From NCBI RefSeq assembly GCF_034555935.1, contig NZ_JAYDCJ010000001.1, forward strand, positions 620,001-684,000: DNA of 64,000 bases. Direction: 5' to 3'. Position numbers and translations under genes: made by a program. Of the stretch, positions 25,433-35,127 are shown in pieces (position 1 is the first letter of the stretch; the number at the start of each line of letters is the position of its first letter). The DNA comes from Marinobacter qingdaonensis (lineage in GTDB: Bacteria; Pseudomonadota; Gammaproteobacteria; Pseudomonadales; Oleiphilaceae). The notes beneath the pieces were generated by a model. The model was not told the origin of the DNA and made no database searches. It worked only from the letters and a program-made list of their open reading frames with translations.

Positions 25433-26932
25433 ATGTCAGAATTGTCCTTCGCCGAACTGGGTCTGGACCCGGCCGTACTTGAAGCCGTGACCGCCGTTGG
25501 CTACGAAAAACCGTCGCCCATTCAGGCCCAGTCCATCCCCGCCCTGCTGGCCGGCAACCACCTGCTGGGTGTGGCCCAGACCGGCACCGGTAAAACCGCC
25601 GCTTTCGCCCTGCCACTGCTGAGTCGCGTCGACGCCTCGGTGGCCGAGCCCCAGATCCTGGTACTGGCGCCCACCCGGGAGCTGGCCATCCAGGTGGCGG
25701 AAGCCTTTACCACCTATGCCAGCAAGTTCCGCCAGTTCCACGTGCTGCCGATCTACGGCGGCCAGGACTTCTACCCGCAGATCAAGGGCCTGCGCCGCGG
25801 TGCCCAGGTGATCGTGGGCACCCCGGGCCGGATGCTGGACCACCTGCGCAAGGGCACCCTGAAGCTGGACAACCTGAAGGCACTGGTGCTGGACGAGGCG
25901 GACGAGATGCTCCGCATGGGCTTCATCGACGACGTGGAAGCGATCCTGGCCAAGACGCCGGAGAACTGTCAGCGCGCCCTGTTCTCGGCCACCATGCCGC
26001 CGCAGATCAAGAAGGTGGCGCAGACCTATTTGCGCGACGCCACGGAAGTGAAGATCGAGAGCGAGACCCGCACGGTCGAACGCATCTCCCAGTTCGTGCT
26101 GCCGGTCTACGCCGAGCGCAAGCTGGACGCGCTGACCCGGATCCTGGAAGTGGAGCCAGTGGACGCCACCATCATCTTCGTGCGTACCAAGGCCGAAACC
26201 ACGCTGCTGGCCGAGAAACTCTCCGCCCGGGGCCACGCGGTGGCGCCGCTGAACGGTGACCTGAACCAGCGCCAGCGCGAGCAGACGGTGGAAGACCTGA
26301 AGCGCGGCAAGAAAGACATCGTGATCGCCACCGACGTGGCGGCCCGGGGCCTGGACGTGGCGCGTATCACCCACGTCATCAACTACGACGTGCCCTACGA
26401 CACCGAAGCCTACATTCACCGGGTTGGCCGTACCGGCCGGGCCGGTCGTACCGGCAAGGCGATCCTGCTGGTCACGCCGCGCGAGCGCAGCTGGCTGAAG
26501 ACCCTGGAGCGGGCCACCAACTCGCCGATGGAGGCCTACCAGCTGCCGTCACCGACCGAGCTCAAGAAGATGCGCGAGCAGCAGTTCGAGAGCCAGCTGA
26601 TGGGCTTTGCCGAGGACAAGAAGCTGGCCAAGGCGATGTCGCTGCTGGACGAGATTGCCGAGCGCAACGACATGGACATGGCCATGGTGGCCGGCGCCCT
26701 GGCGTGCTGGATGGAAGCGGCCCAGCCGGGTTCGCTGCCGCTGGAGCAGCCGGACGCCCTGCCCGTGGTCTCCGCCACCCCGCCGCCACGGCGTGATCGC
26801 AAGGGCGGTCGCCCGGGTGGTTTCAAGAAAGGTCCGAAAGGCGGCTTCAAGAAGGGTGGCCCGAAAGGCCGTGGCAAACCGTCCGGAAAAGGCGGCAAGC
26901 CGGCAGGCAAGCGCCCACCGCGCCAGGCTTAA
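25433..26932 (+). CDS. deaD: DEAD-box RNA helicase (DeaD/CsdA-like, short tail)
   Basis: A 499-residue ATP-dependent RNA helicase. Motifs in order: Q motif with PSPIQAQSIP (about 27), AQTGTGKT (about 46), PTRELA (about 79), TPGRMLDH, LDEADEMLRMGF (about 154), FSATMP (about 184), DVAARGLD (about 302) and HRVGRTGRAGR (about 325). The DEADEMLRMGF variant and overall similarity point to the DeaD/CsdA group for cold-shock and ribosome assembly. The typical C-terminal DbpA-type RNA-binding domain is missing. A 50-residue Lys/Gly/Pro-rich tail takes its place. It overlaps folA tail to tail by 4 bp. Confidence 0.9.
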   Translation: MSELSFAELGLDPAVLEAVTAVGYEKPSPIQAQSIPALLAGNHLLGVAQTGTGKTAAFALPLLSRVDASVAEPQILVLAPTRELAIQVAEAFTTYASKFRQFHVLPIYGGQDFYPQIKGLRRGAQVIVGTPGRMLDHLRKGTLKLDNLKALVLDEADEMLRMGFIDDVEAILAKTPENCQRALFSATMPPQIKKVAQTYLRDATEVKIESETRTVERISQFVLPVYAERKLDALTRILEVEPVDATIIFVRTKAETTLLAEKLSARGHAVAPLNGDLNQRQREQTVEDLKRGKKDIVIATDVAARGLDVARITHVINYDVPYDTEAYIHRVGRTGRAGRTGKAILLVTPRERSWLKTLERATNSPMEAYQLPSPTELKKMREQQFESQLMGFAEDKKLAKAMSLLDEIAERNDMDMAMVAGALACWMEAAQPGSLPLEQPDALPVVSATPPPRRDRKGGRPGGFKKGPKGGFKKGGPKGRGKPSGKGGKPAGKRPPRQA

Positions 26933-27438
26933 GCCGGGCGCTGGTAGACCACAAAGCTGTAGTCGTAAGGATTGTTGTCGGACGCGGAGAAATCCTCCCG
27001 TCCGATTTCCTCCCACTCATCCCAGTTCACTTCCGGAAAGAATGCGTCCCCATCCACCTCGGCGTGCACCTGGGTGACGTACATCCGGTCCACCAGCGGC
27101 AGGGCCTCGGTGTAAATCTGGCCACCGCCGATGATCATCACTTCCTCACCGCCTTCCAGCTCCGCCTGGGCTTCGGCCTTGACCAGAGCCTCCTGCAACG
27201 AGGTCGCTGCCACCGTTCCGGTGGGCGCTTCCCAGTCCGGATTGCGAGAAATCACCAGGTTCATCCGGCCCGGTAGCGGACGGCCAATGGAGTCCCAGGT
27301 CTTGCGCCCCATGATGATGGGCTTGCCCATGGTGGCCTGCTTGAAATAGCGCAGGTCGCCGGGCAGATACCAGGGCAGGTTGTTGTTGCGGCCGATGACC
27401 CGGTTGCGGGACATGGCGACTATGAGGGCTTTCCTCAT
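26929..27438 (-). CDS. folA: dihydrofolate reductase FolA
   Basis: A 169-residue DHFR that regenerates tetrahydrofolate after thymidylate synthase. Clear motifs: VAMSRNRVIGRNNNLPWYLPGDL (substrate and M20 loop), MGRKTWDSIGRPLPGR and the VMIIGGGQIY loop. Length fits chromosomal DHFR. AAGAGGA precedes the ATG. A large hairpin repeat ends 28 bp upstream of the start codon, so it would sit just ahead of the ribosome site if transcribed from thyA. Confidence 0.97.
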   Translation of the reverse strand: MRKALIVAMSRNRVIGRNNNLPWYLPGDLRYFKQATMGKPIIMGRKTWDSIGRPLPGRMNLVISRNPDWEAPTGTVAATSLQEALVKAEAQAELEGGEEVMIIGGGQIYTEALPLVDRMYVTQVHAEVDGDAFFPEVNWDEWEEIGREDFSASDNNPYDYSFVVYQRPA

Positions 27439-27458
27439 CTTTGTGTGTCCTCTTGCTT

Positions 27459-27580
27459 TGGAGTTAGCGAGGGCGGGGATAAGCTTGCCAAAACCCGCTC
27501 AAGCACGTCCATGTGGCGCTTGAGCTCCGCCATCCATGGCTCCGCACAGTTTTGGCAAGCTTATCCCCACCCTCGCTCCA
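27459..27580 (-). repeat. long hairpin repeat, copy 1 (upstream of folA)
   Basis: Arms 27467-27494 and 27549-27576 pair over 28 bp with one mismatch, extended by TGGA/TCCA at the ends with a bulge. On the minus strand the 54-nt loop reads TGTGCGGAGCCATGG... to ...GAGCGG. It is nearly identical to the plus-strand loop of copy 2, though the stem sequence is unrelated. Inside the loop GCTCAAGC and GCTTGAGC can form a nested hairpin. There is no T run for termination. With copy 2 it fills most of the 403-bp thyA-folA gap; the 114 bp between the two elements hold nothing that I recognise. Confidence 0.85.
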
Positions 27581-27694
27581 GACTTCATTGGAGCCGCCAT
27601 AACATTTAGCTTCTGCGAGGCAACCAGACCAGGCAGCACCGGAAATTGAGCCTCTAGGCGTTTTACCCGATCGTCCCTTTCCGCAGGTCAAAGT

Positions 27695-27801
27695 CGGGCG
27701 GTGGTTGGGGTGGTTCGAAAATGTGCGGAGCCAGGGATGGCGGAGCCAAGCGCACACGGACGTGTTCACAGCGGTTTTCGAACCACCCCAACCACCGCCC
27801 G
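27695..27801 (+). repeat. long hairpin repeat, copy 2 (downstream of thyA)
   Basis: Perfect 27-bp arms at 27695-27721 and 27775-27801 enclose a 53-nt loop beginning TGTGCGGAGCCAGGGATGG and ending ACAGCGG. The loop aligns to the reverse complement of copy 1's loop with about 8 differences. The two stems differ in sequence but share the innermost A4/T4 and a G-rich 5' arm. It lies 40 bp past the thyA stop and points away from copy 1. Within the loop, GCCA-GGGA-TGGC could fold as a small tetraloop hairpin. Confidence 0.85.
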
Positions 27802-27841
27802 GCCACTCCCAACAGGAGGGCCGGAAAAACCAACTCCCACG

Positions 27842-28681
27842 TTAGATCGCAATCGGCGCCTTAATCACCGAATGCGGCTCATACCCCTCAAACTCAAAGT
27901 CTTCCAGCTCATACTCAAAGATAGACGCCGGCTTGCGCTTGATCACCAGCTTCGGCAGCGACCGCGGTTCGCGCTTGAGCTGTTCGAAGACGATGTCGTC
28001 GGTGAGGTGGTTCTGGTACAGGTGGCAGTCACCGAAGGTGTGCACGAACTCACCCACGTCCAGGTCGCACTGCTGGGCGATCATGTGGGTCAGCAGGGCG
28101 TAGGAGGCGATGTTGAACGGCACGCCCAGGAACAAGTCGGCGCTGCGCTGGTAGAGTTGGCAGGAGAGTTTGCCGTTGGCGACGTAGAACTGGAACAGGC
28201 AGTGGCACGGCGCCAGGGCCATGCGCCCTTCCCGCACGTTGTCCTGGGGCCCGATGGATTCGTCCGGCAGTTCGGCCGGGTTCCAGGCGGAGACGATCAG
28301 GCGGCGGGAGTTGGGCTTGGTTTTGATTTGCTCGATCACTTCGCTGATCTGATCCACCACCCGGCCGTCCGGGCACTGCCAGCTGCGCCACTGCTTGCCG
28401 TAGATCGGGCCGAGGTCGCCGTCCTCCAGCGCCCACTCGTTCCAGATCGAGACCTTGCGCTCCTTCAGCCAGTTGTTGTCGGTGGAACCGTTCAGAAACC
28501 AGAGCAGCTCGTAGATGATGCTGCGCAGGTGCACTTTCTTGGTAGTGACCAGGGGAAAGCCGTCCTGCAGGTTGAAGCGCAACTGCCGGCCGAACACCGA
28601 GCGGGTGCCGACGCCGGTGCGGTCACCTTTGTCGAATCCGTTGTCGACGACGTCCTGCATCAGGTCGAGGTAGGCTTTCAT
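27842..28681 (-). CDS. thyA: thymidylate synthase ThyA
   Basis: A 279-residue thymidylate synthase that converts dUMP and methylene-THF to dTMP and DHF. The active-site cysteine is C159 in [12 protein letters not shown]; the [21 protein letters not shown] and [12 protein letters not shown] motifs are intact. It is slightly longer than the E. coli enzyme (264). Its ATG overlaps the lgt stop as ATGA; an upstream extension of the frame is an lgt shadow. folA follows about 400 bp downstream, beyond two hairpin repeats. Confidence 0.97.
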   Translation of the reverse strand: MKAYLDLMQDVVDNGFDKGDRTGVGTRSVFGRQLRFNLQDGFPLVTTKKVHLRSIIYELLWFLNGSTDNNWLKERKVSIWNEWALEDGDLGPIYGKQWRSWQCPDGRVVDQISEVIEQIKTKPNSRRLIVSAWNPAELPDESIGPQDNVREGRMALAPCHCLFQFYVANGKLSCQLYQRSADLFLGVPFNIASYALLTHMIAQQCDLDVGEFVHTFGDCHLYQNHLTDDIVFEQLKREPRSLPKLVIKRKPASIFEYELEDFEFEGYEPHSVIKAPIAI

Positions 28682-29472
28682 TCTGCAGTTCTCCGATAAG
28701 CGATAAACATGAGTACGGCACCGGCCAGAATCATGGGGGTCGACAGCACCTGCCCCATGGTGAGCCAATCGAAGGCCAGGTAGCCGAGCTGCGGGTCCGG
28801 CTCGCGCACGAATTCCACCAGGAAGCGGAACACGCCATAGAAGATCAGGAACATGCCGGACACCGCCATGCGCGGCCGGGGATTGGCGGAAAACCACCAG
28901 AGGATGGCGAACAGGGCCACGCCTTCAAGGGCAAACTGGTACAGCTGCGACGGGTGCCGGGCCAGGCTGTCGGGTGCGGTGCGAAACACCATGCCCCAGG
29001 ACACGTCGGTGGGCTTGCCCCAGAGCTCGCCGTTGATGAAGTTGCCAATGCGGCCGGCGCCCAGGCCGACCGGCACCAGCGGGGCGACGAAGTCGGCGAT
29101 TTTCCAGAACCCGGCGCCCACCTTGCGGCCGTACCACCACATGGCCAGCATCACACCGAGCAGGCCGCCGTGGAAGGACATGCCACCTTCCCAGACTCGC
29201 AGTAGCCAAAGCGGGTCGGCCAGGAAGGCGTCGAAATTGTAAAACAGCACGTAGCCGAAGCGGCCGCCCAGGATCACGCCCAGGGCCAGGTAGAACAGCA
29301 GGTCGCCCATCTGCTCTTCGTTGATCGGCGACCAGGGCTTGCGGGTGCGCAGGCGCCCCAGCCACCAGCCGGCGACGAAACCGACCAGGTAGGTCAGGCC
29401 ATACCAGTGAATTTTGATGGGGCCGATGGCAATGGCCACCGGGTCAATCTGGGGATGCTGCAGCATCGACAA
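28678..29472 (-). CDS. lgt: prolipoprotein diacylglyceryl transferase Lgt
   Basis: A 264-residue inner-membrane enzyme that attaches diacylglycerol from phosphatidylglycerol to the lipobox cysteine of prolipoproteins. The Lgt signature [17 protein letters not shown] is present, along with [19 protein letters not shown] near the N terminus and [12 protein letters not shown]. About seven transmembrane helices are visible. It follows the TauE/SafE gene by 4 bp and overlaps thyA by 4 bp, the common lgt-thyA pair. Confidence 0.97.
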   Translation of the reverse strand: MSMLQHPQIDPVAIAIGPIKIHWYGLTYLVGFVAGWWLGRLRTRKPWSPINEEQMGDLLFYLALGVILGGRFGYVLFYNFDAFLADPLWLLRVWEGGMSFHGGLLGVMLAMWWYGRKVGAGFWKIADFVAPLVPVGLGAGRIGNFINGELWGKPTDVSWGMVFRTAPDSLARHPSQLYQFALEGVALFAILWWFSANPRPRMAVSGMFLIFYGVFRFLVEFVREPDPQLGYLAFDWLTMGQVLSTPMILAGAVLMFIAYRRTAE

Positions 29473-29476
29473 CCTC

Positions 29477-30286
29477 TCAGCTCAGAAGGAAGCGAAATCC
29501 CAACACCAGCAGGATTACGGCGAAGATTCGTTTTAACAGGGCTCCGTCCAGGCGGTGCGCCAGAACGGCCCCGACCCGGGCGAATACCACGCTGGTCGGG
29601 ATGATGCCAAGCAGAGCCGGCAGATAAATGAAGCCAAGACTGTACTCGGGCAAATTGGGGTTGTTCCAGCCGGTGCCGATATTGCCCAGGGCGCCAGCAA
29701 CGGCAATCGGCAGACCGCAGGCGGCCGAGGTGCCCACGGCCTGCTGCATACGCACATTGCACCAGCTCAGGTACGGCACAGTGAGGGTGCCGCCACCGAT
29801 GCCAAAGATCGCCGAGGCCCAGCCAATGACGCCACCGGCGGGGGTCAGGCCGACCGGGCCCGGGACCGCCCGGCCGGGTTTCGGGTCGGCGCCGGCCAGC
29901 ATCTTGATGGCCACGGCAATCACAAACACGCCGATCACCAGTTCCAGCGCCGGACCGCTCAACAGCGACGCCGACCAGGCCCCCACCACGGCACCAACCA
30001 CAATGCCGACCGCCATGGGTCGGAAGATTTCCCAGCGCACGGCGTTGCGCTGATGGTGCGAGCGAATGGAGCTAAGGGATGTGAAGACGATGGTCGCCAG
30101 CGACGTGCCAACCGCCAGATGGGCCGCCACTTCGGCACTGACGCCCTGGGCACCGAAACTGAAGATCAGCACCGGGACAATGATCAAACCACCACCAATG
30201 CCGAAAAGCCCAGCCAGGGTGCCAGCCAGGGCGCCCAGCGCCAGGTAGGAAGCAACGACGAACAGCAGGCTCATTGCGGTGATCAC
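29477..30286 (-). CDS. TauE/SafE family sulfite exporter-like permease
   Basis: A 269-residue polytopic protein of the TauE/SafE (DUF81) family with about eight helices. It carries two related glycine-rich repeats, [14 protein letters not shown] (about residue 25) and [15 protein letters not shown] (about 160). Relatives export sulfite or organosulfonates; substrate unknown here. GTG at 30286 is the likely start, with an in-frame ATG four codons later. It leads the lgt-thyA run on the minus strand. Confidence 0.88.
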   Translation of the reverse strand: MITAMSLLFVVASYLALGALAGTLAGLFGIGGGLIIVPVLIFSFGAQGVSAEVAAHLAVGTSLATIVFTSLSSIRSHHQRNAVRWEIFRPMAVGIVVGAVVGAWSASLLSGPALELVIGVFVIAVAIKMLAGADPKPGRAVPGPVGLTPAGGVIGWASAIFGIGGGTLTVPYLSWCNVRMQQAVGTSAACGLPIAVAGALGNIGTGWNNPNLPEYSLGFIYLPALLGIIPTSVVFARVGAVLAHRLDGALLKRIFAVILLVLGFRFLLS

Positions 30287-30364
30287 AACCCCAGGAAATT
30301 AAGGCTGGTATGATACACACCGGAACCGGCAACTTCATTAACCGCAGGAGCCTTGCGCAAGAGC

Positions 30365-31138
30365 ATGTGCCTGATCGCCTTTACCCTGGGCCAGAGCCGC
30401 CATTTCCCCCTGGTGGTGGCAGCCAACCGTGACGAATTCTTCCGGCGCCCGACGGCCGCCATGGACTGGTGGAGCACCCACCGCGGCACCCGGGTGCTCG
30501 CCGGTCGCGACCTGCAATCGGGCGGCACCTGGCTGGCCGTGCGCGCGGACGGCACCATCAGCGCCGTCACCAACGTCCGCGAGGGCTCCCCGGAGGCCGG
30601 GTTCCACAGCCGCGGAGAACTGCCGCTGCGGGCTCTCGAGGAGTCGCAGCCGGATCTGGCGACCGCCCTGTCGAGCGCGCCCGACCAGTACGCCGGCTTC
30701 AATCTCGTGCGCCTGGACACCGACAACGGCTGGTACTACAGCAACCGCGACGCGCACCCCGGCCGGCAGGTGCACCGGGGCGCCTATGGCCTCAGCAACC
30801 ATCTGTTGCAAACGCCCTGGCCCAAGCTGCTGCGCCTGCGCCAGAATGTCGCCCACGCCGTGGCCGACGCCGATGACGATGCCGACGCCCTGCACCGGGA
30901 CCTCATTGGCCTGCTGCAGGACACGACCCCGGCGCCGGATCACCTGCTGCCCGATACCGGCGTCGGCCTCGACACCGAGCGTTTCCTGTCGTCGCCGTTT
31001 ATTGTCGGCGACGGTTACGGCACCCGCGCCACCACGGTGATTACCGTTGCGGCCACGGGCGAGATTCGGGTCAGTGAGCAAAGCTGGGGCGCCAACGCCG
31101 AAGCCCTCCAGTGCCGCCAGTTTCACTGGCAGCGATGA
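30365..31138 (+). CDS. NRDE (TANGO2-like) family protein
   Basis: A 257-residue NRDE-family protein, named for the NRDE motif, seen here in VVAANRDEFFRRPT. It starts MCLIAF, so Cys2 would be the N-terminal residue after Met removal, as expected for the Ntn-hydrolase-like fold. ATG at 30365 is chosen for this reason; an upstream TTG at 30353 sits too close to AGGAG. GGTWLAVRADG and TNVREG are typical. Eukaryotic TANGO2 is linked to haem or lipid handling; the bacterial role is undefined. It is divergent from the permease gene. Confidence 0.87.
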   Translation: MCLIAFTLGQSRHFPLVVAANRDEFFRRPTAAMDWWSTHRGTRVLAGRDLQSGGTWLAVRADGTISAVTNVREGSPEAGFHSRGELPLRALEESQPDLATALSSAPDQYAGFNLVRLDTDNGWYYSNRDAHPGRQVHRGAYGLSNHLLQTPWPKLLRLRQNVAHAVADADDDADALHRDLIGLLQDTTPAPDHLLPDTGVGLDTERFLSSPFIVGDGYGTRATTVITVAATGEIRVSEQSWGANAEALQCRQFHWQR

Positions 31139-31150
31139 CCGCCAAGCTCT

Positions 31151-31158
31151 GGTATAAT
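31151..31158 (+). promoter_or_regulatory. extended -10 promoter of xseB-ispA-dxs
   Basis: TGGTATAAT, spanning 31150-31158, is a TGn-extended consensus -10 located 36 bp before the xseB start, in the short gap after the NRDE gene. No good -35 is seen at 17 bp, as is usual for extended -10 promoters. Confidence 0.65.
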
Positions 31159-31193
31159 CCGCGAAATTCAGACACCCGATCGGAGAGCCATCG

Positions 31194-31448
31194 ATGGCCA
31201 GTGAACAAAGCGCCACGTCCATAGCCGACTTCGAAAAATCCCTTGATGAGCTGGAACGGCTCGTCCGGGATCTGGAACAGGGCGAGCTGTCCCTGGAGCA
31301 GTCGCTGACGGCGTTTGAACGCGGGGTAAAACTGACCCGAGAGTGCCAGCAAGCCCTCAAGAGTGCGGAACAGCGGGTTGAACAGCTGGTGCAGAACAGC
31401 GACGGCACCCTGGAAACCCGTCCGTTCACCCCGGATGATGCCGACTGA
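31194..31448 (+). CDS. xseB: exodeoxyribonuclease VII small subunit XseB
   Basis: An 84-residue small subunit of exonuclease VII, which degrades single-stranded DNA together with XseA. Family features are the N-terminal [27 protein letters not shown] and the coiled [25 protein letters not shown] precedes the ATG. Its stop overlaps the ispA start by one base. xseA is outside the window. Confidence 0.95.
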   Translation: MASEQSATSIADFEKSLDELERLVRDLEQGELSLEQSLTAFERGVKLTRECQQALKSAEQRVEQLVQNSDGTLETRPFTPDDAD

Positions 31449-32344
31449 TGACTGACCCTATGCAACTGGCCGCGGATTTCCTGGAAACCTGCCGTGTCCG
31501 CGTGGATGCCGAACTGGACCGAAGCATCGCGCAAAGCTCGGCCTCAGACCGGCTGCAGCAGGCCATGCGTTACAGCGTGCTGGGCGGTGGCAAACGCATT
31601 CGTCCGGCCTTGTGCCTGGCCGCTGCCCGAGCGGTCGGCCAGAGCAGCGAGCAGGCCCTGGTGCCGGCCTGCGCGGTGGAGCTGATCCACGCCTATTCCC
31701 TGATTCACGACGATCTACCCGCGATGGACGACGACGAGCTGCGCCGTGGCCGGCCGACCGCCCACATCGCGTTCGACGAGGCCACCGCCATTCTGGCCGG
31801 CGACGCCCTGCAGGCCCTGGCCTTTGATCGCCTGGCCGACGCCCCCGCCACCTCGGCGCCGGCGCGGCTGGCGATGGTTCGGGCGCTGGCGCGGGCGAGC
31901 GGACACGGCGGCATGGTCGGCGGCCAGGCCATCGACCTGGAGTCGGTGGGCAAGACCCTGACCCTGGCCGAACTAGAAACCATGCACCGGCACAAGACCG
32001 GCGCCCTGATCGAGGCCAGCGTCACCCTGGGCGCCCTGACCGCACCGGCCGTGTCGGAGACCGCGCTGGCGAGTCTGGCAACCTACGCCAAGGCCCTGGG
32101 TCTGGCGTTTCAGGTTCAGGACGACCTGCTGGACATCGAAGGCGACACCGAGGTCATCGGTAAACCCCAGGGTTCGGATGTGGCTCGGGCCAAACCCACC
32201 TTCCCCGCCCTGCTCGGCATCGCCGGAGCCCGGGAACACCTGGCCACCCTGCTGTCCGGCGCCCTGGACAGCCTGCGCGATTTTGGCCCCGAGGCGGATC
32301 CGCTGCGGGCCATGGCCGACTACGTGGTGGCACGCAGCCATTGA
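31448..32344 (+). CDS. ispA: farnesyl diphosphate synthase IspA
   Basis: A 298-residue trans-prenyltransferase that condenses IPP with DMAPP and GPP to form farnesyl diphosphate, feeding quinone and undecaprenyl synthesis. The first aspartate motif is HDDLPAMDDDELRRG (about 84) and the second is FQVQDDLLDIEGD (about 223). GGGKRIRPAL is also present. It is coupled to xseB by a one-base overlap and followed by dxs, the usual xseB-ispA-dxs module. Confidence 0.96.
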   Translation: MTDPMQLAADFLETCRVRVDAELDRSIAQSSASDRLQQAMRYSVLGGGKRIRPALCLAAARAVGQSSEQALVPACAVELIHAYSLIHDDLPAMDDDELRRGRPTAHIAFDEATAILAGDALQALAFDRLADAPATSAPARLAMVRALARASGHGGMVGGQAIDLESVGKTLTLAELETMHRHKTGALIEASVTLGALTAPAVSETALASLATYAKALGLAFQVQDDLLDIEGDTEVIGKPQGSDVARAKPTFPALLGIAGAREHLATLLSGALDSLRDFGPEADPLRAMADYVVARSH

Positions 32345-32429
32345 ACCCCGGCGCCGCCAGGGCGCACACTGACGTCACAATCTCGCAATATCTGGCCCGA
32401 TAGGTGTGAAACAGCCTAGCCTGTTCCCT

Positions 32430-32435
32430 TATAAT
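32430..32435 (+). promoter_or_regulatory. possible internal dxs -10 element
   Basis: TATAAT lies 41 bp before the dxs start in the 131-bp ispA-dxs gap. The -35 region is weak, so this is a tentative secondary promoter. Confidence 0.35.
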
Positions 32436-32475
32436 GCCAGGCAGTTGCCGAACATTCCGGAAAAGACCCGAGCAG

Positions 32476-34407
32476 ATGCAGGACACTTATATTTTCAAGG
32501 AAATCCCGTCGCAGCGGCCGAACACGCCGTTGCTGGACCGGATGGATTCACCGGCCCAGTTGCGCGAGTTGCCTGCGGACCAGCTGACCCAGCTGGCCAG
32601 GGAGCTCCGGGCGTTTCTGCTGTGGTCAGTGGGCCAGACCGGCGGCCACTTCGGCGCCGGCCTCGGTGTGCTCGAGCTGACCGTCGCCCTGCACTATGTC
32701 TTCAACACCCCCGAGGATCGGCTGGTCTGGGACGTCGGCCACCAGGCCTACCCGCACAAGATCCTGACCGGTCGGCGCGAGCAGATGGGCAGCATCCGCC
32801 GCAAGGACGGTCTGGCCGGATTCCCAAAACGGGCCGAGAGTGAGTACGACACCTTTGGCGTCGGCCACTCCAGCACCTCCATCAGCGCCGCGCTCGGCAT
32901 GGCCATTGCCGCCCGCATGCAGAACACCGGGCGCAAGAGCATTGCCGTGATCGGCGACGGCGCCATGACCGCGGGCATGGCCTTTGAGGCCCTGAACCAC
33001 GCCGGCCACCTGCACGCGGACATGCTGGTGATCCTGAATGACAACGACATGTCCATTTCCCGCAACGTCGGTGGCCTGTCCAACTACTTCGCCAAACTGC
33101 TGTCCAGCCGCACCTACAACCAGGTTCGCGACAGCAGCAAGCGGGTGCTTCAGGGTACCCCGCACCTGATGGCGCTGGCCAAGAAGACCGAGGAGCACTT
33201 CAAGGGCATGATTGCCCCCGGCACCCTGTTCGAGGAGCTGGGCTTCAACTACATCGGCCCAATCGATGGCCACGATCTGCCACTGCTGGTGGAGACCCTG
33301 GAGAACATCCGCGAGCTGGAAGGCCCGCAGTTCCTGCACGTGGTGACCACCAAAGGCAAGGGCTTTGCGCCGGCCGAGGCGGATCCGATCGGCTATCACG
33401 CCATCAACAAGATCGAGCCGGTGCCGGCCAGCAAACCGGAACCGGTACCCGCCACCCCGGCCAAGCCCAAGTACGCCAATGTCTTCGGTCAGTGGCTGTG
33501 CGACGCCGCGGCTCAAGACGAGCGGGTGGTGGGCATTACCCCGGCCATGTGCGAAGGCTCTGACCTGTTGGCATTCTCGGAGCGGTTCCCGGACCGCTAC
33601 TTTGACGTCGCGATTGCCGAGCAGCACTCGGTGACCCTGGCCGCCGGCCTGGCCTGCGACGGTGCCAAGCCGGTGGTGGCGATCTACTCCACCTTCCTGC
33701 AGCGCGGCTACGACCAGCTGATTCATGACGTTGCCATCCAGAATCTGGATGTGTTGTTCGCCATCGACCGCGCCGGCCTGGTGGGCGAAGACGGCCCCAC
33801 CCACGCCGGCGCCTTCGACATCAGCTACCTGCGCTGCATCCCCAACATGGTGGTGATGACGCCGTCGGACGAGAACGAAACCCGACAGCTGCTGCACACC
33901 GGCCTGATGTTCCAGGGCCCGGCCGCCGTTCGTTACCCCCGTGGTACTGGCCCGGGCGCCGAGATCGAGCAGCAGCTGACCGCCCTGCTCCTGGGCAAGG
34001 GCCGCCAGGTCCGGGACGGCAGCGGTGTCGCCATCCTGAACTTCGGCACCCTGTTACCGGCCGCGCTGGAAGCGGCCGAGGCACTGGGCGCCACGGTTGC
34101 CGACATGCGCTTCGTCAAACCACTGGATGAGGAGCTGGTGCTGGCCCTGGCCGAGCAGCACGAGCTGCTGGTGACCCTGGAGGAAAACACCGTGGCAGGC
34201 GGTGCCGGCAGCGCCGTGACCGAGTTCCTGAATCAGCGGGAAGTGGTGATGCCAACGCTGCAACTGGGTCTGCCGGACACCTTCATTGACCACGGCAAGC
34301 ATGGCGAACTGCTGCACGACTGCGGCCTGGATGCCGAGGGCATTCGCACCGCCATTGCCGAGCGCATGGAGCGACTGCGGCACCAGTCTCTGAAAGCGGT
34401 CAAATAA
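32476..34407 (+). CDS. dxs: 1-deoxy-D-xylulose-5-phosphate synthase Dxs
   Basis: A 643-residue thiamine-diphosphate enzyme that joins pyruvate and glyceraldehyde 3-phosphate in the first step of the MEP isoprenoid pathway. It has [20 protein letters not shown] and [16 protein letters not shown] near the N terminus, the TPP motif [15 protein letters not shown] (about 155), transketolase-type [12 protein letters not shown] (about 382) and a C-terminal transketolase domain. The ATG at 32476 (MQDTYIF) is preferred over upstream frame extension. It ends at a bidirectional terminator facing ribA. Confidence 0.97.
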   Translation: MQDTYIFKEIPSQRPNTPLLDRMDSPAQLRELPADQLTQLARELRAFLLWSVGQTGGHFGAGLGVLELTVALHYVFNTPEDRLVWDVGHQAYPHKILTGRREQMGSIRRKDGLAGFPKRAESEYDTFGVGHSSTSISAALGMAIAARMQNTGRKSIAVIGDGAMTAGMAFEALNHAGHLHADMLVILNDNDMSISRNVGGLSNYFAKLLSSRTYNQVRDSSKRVLQGTPHLMALAKKTEEHFKGMIAPGTLFEELGFNYIGPIDGHDLPLLVETLENIRELEGPQFLHVVTTKGKGFAPAEADPIGYHAINKIEPVPASKPEPVPATPAKPKYANVFGQWLCDAAAQDERVVGITPAMCEGSDLLAFSERFPDRYFDVAIAEQHSVTLAAGLACDGAKPVVAIYSTFLQRGYDQLIHDVAIQNLDVLFAIDRAGLVGEDGPTHAGAFDISYLRCIPNMVVMTPSDENETRQLLHTGLMFQGPAAVRYPRGTGPGAEIEQQLTALLLGKGRQVRDGSGVAILNFGTLLPAALEAAEALGATVADMRFVKPLDEELVLALAEQHELLVTLEENTVAGGAGSAVTEFLNQREVVMPTLQLGLPDTFIDHGKHGELLHDCGLDAEGIRTAIAERMERLRHQSLKAVK

Positions 34408-34435
34408 CCCGCCGCCCAGGTTCACTCAAGGCAAC

Positions 34436-34463
34436 AAAAAGCCCGCCAATTGGCGGGCTTTTT
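34436..34463. terminator. bidirectional terminator, dxs / ribA
   Basis: AAAAAGCCCGCC-AATT-GGCGGGCTTTTT-type stem: a near-perfect GC stem bounded by A and T runs. It lies between the convergent dxs (ends 34407) and ribA (ends 34486). Confidence 0.9.
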
Positions 34464-34485
34464 GATTCTGGAACACGCCTCAACG

Positions 34486-35100
34486 TCAGACGTCGGGCTC
34501 GTCGTCCTGATGGGTTTCCAGCCAGTGACCAAGCTTGCTCTGCTTGGTGGCCAGGTACTGCTCGTTGTGGGGATTGCGGCCCACGTGGAGCGGCACCCGC
34601 TCGGTGATGTCGATGCCGTAGGACGACAGGGCCTTGACCTTGCGGGGGTTGTTGGTCATCAATCGCAGGCTCTTGATGCCCAGATGCTCCAGCATGTCCT
34701 TGCACATGCTGTAGTCACGAAGATCGGCGGCGAAGCCCAGCTGTTCGTTGGCCTCCACCGTGTCCGCGCCCTGATCCTGCAGGTGGTAGGCCCGGATCTT
34801 GTTCAGCAGGCCAATGCCGCGGCCTTCCTGACGCAGATACAGCAGGATGCCCCGTCCTTCCCGGGCGATGCTGCGCAGCGCCTCTTCCAGCTGATAGCCG
34901 CAGTCACAGCGCATGCTGTACAGGGCATCACCGGTGAGGCATTCGGAGTGGGTCCGGGCCAGCATGGGCTCAGAACTGTCCAGCTCACCCAGAGTGAGGG
35001 CCACGTGCTCCTTGCCAGTATCCGGCTCCTCAAAGCCGTGCATGTCGAAGACCCCAAACGGGGTGGGCAACCGGCAGGTCTGGATGTAACGAACAGCCAC
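34486..35100 (-). CDS. ribA: GTP cyclohydrolase II RibA
   Basis: A 204-residue RibA that opens GTP in the first step of riboflavin synthesis. The zinc-cysteine motif [20 protein letters not shown] is intact, as are [21 protein letters not shown] and [11 protein letters not shown]. There is no fused RibB domain. The start is GTG at 35100 (VAVRYIQTC) with GAGGAAA upstream; the frame is open for 25 further codons that lack family similarity. It is 134 bp downstream of moaC. Confidence 0.95.
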   Translation of the reverse strand: MAVRYIQTCRLPTPFGVFDMHGFEEPDTGKEHVALTLGELDSSEPMLARTHSECLTGDALYSMRCDCGYQLEEALRSIAREGRGILLYLRQEGRGIGLLNKIRAYHLQDQGADTVEANEQLGFAADLRDYSMCKDMLEHLGIKSLRLMTNNPRKVKALSSYGIDITERVPLHVGRNPHNEQYLATKQSKLGHWLETHQDDEPDV

Positions 35101-35127
35101 AGTCTTTCCTCGTGGTTCAATCAATCG

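Noticed and set aside
27459..27801. Hairpin repeats considered as CRISPR, integron attC sites or an insertion sequence
   Set aside because: There are only two inverted copies with different stems, no spacers, no integrase or transposase, and no flanking target duplication or integron core sites.
27695..27801. Copy 2 as a thyA intrinsic terminator
   Set aside because: The stem is far longer than a terminator needs, encloses a 53-nt conserved loop and lacks a T run on either strand.
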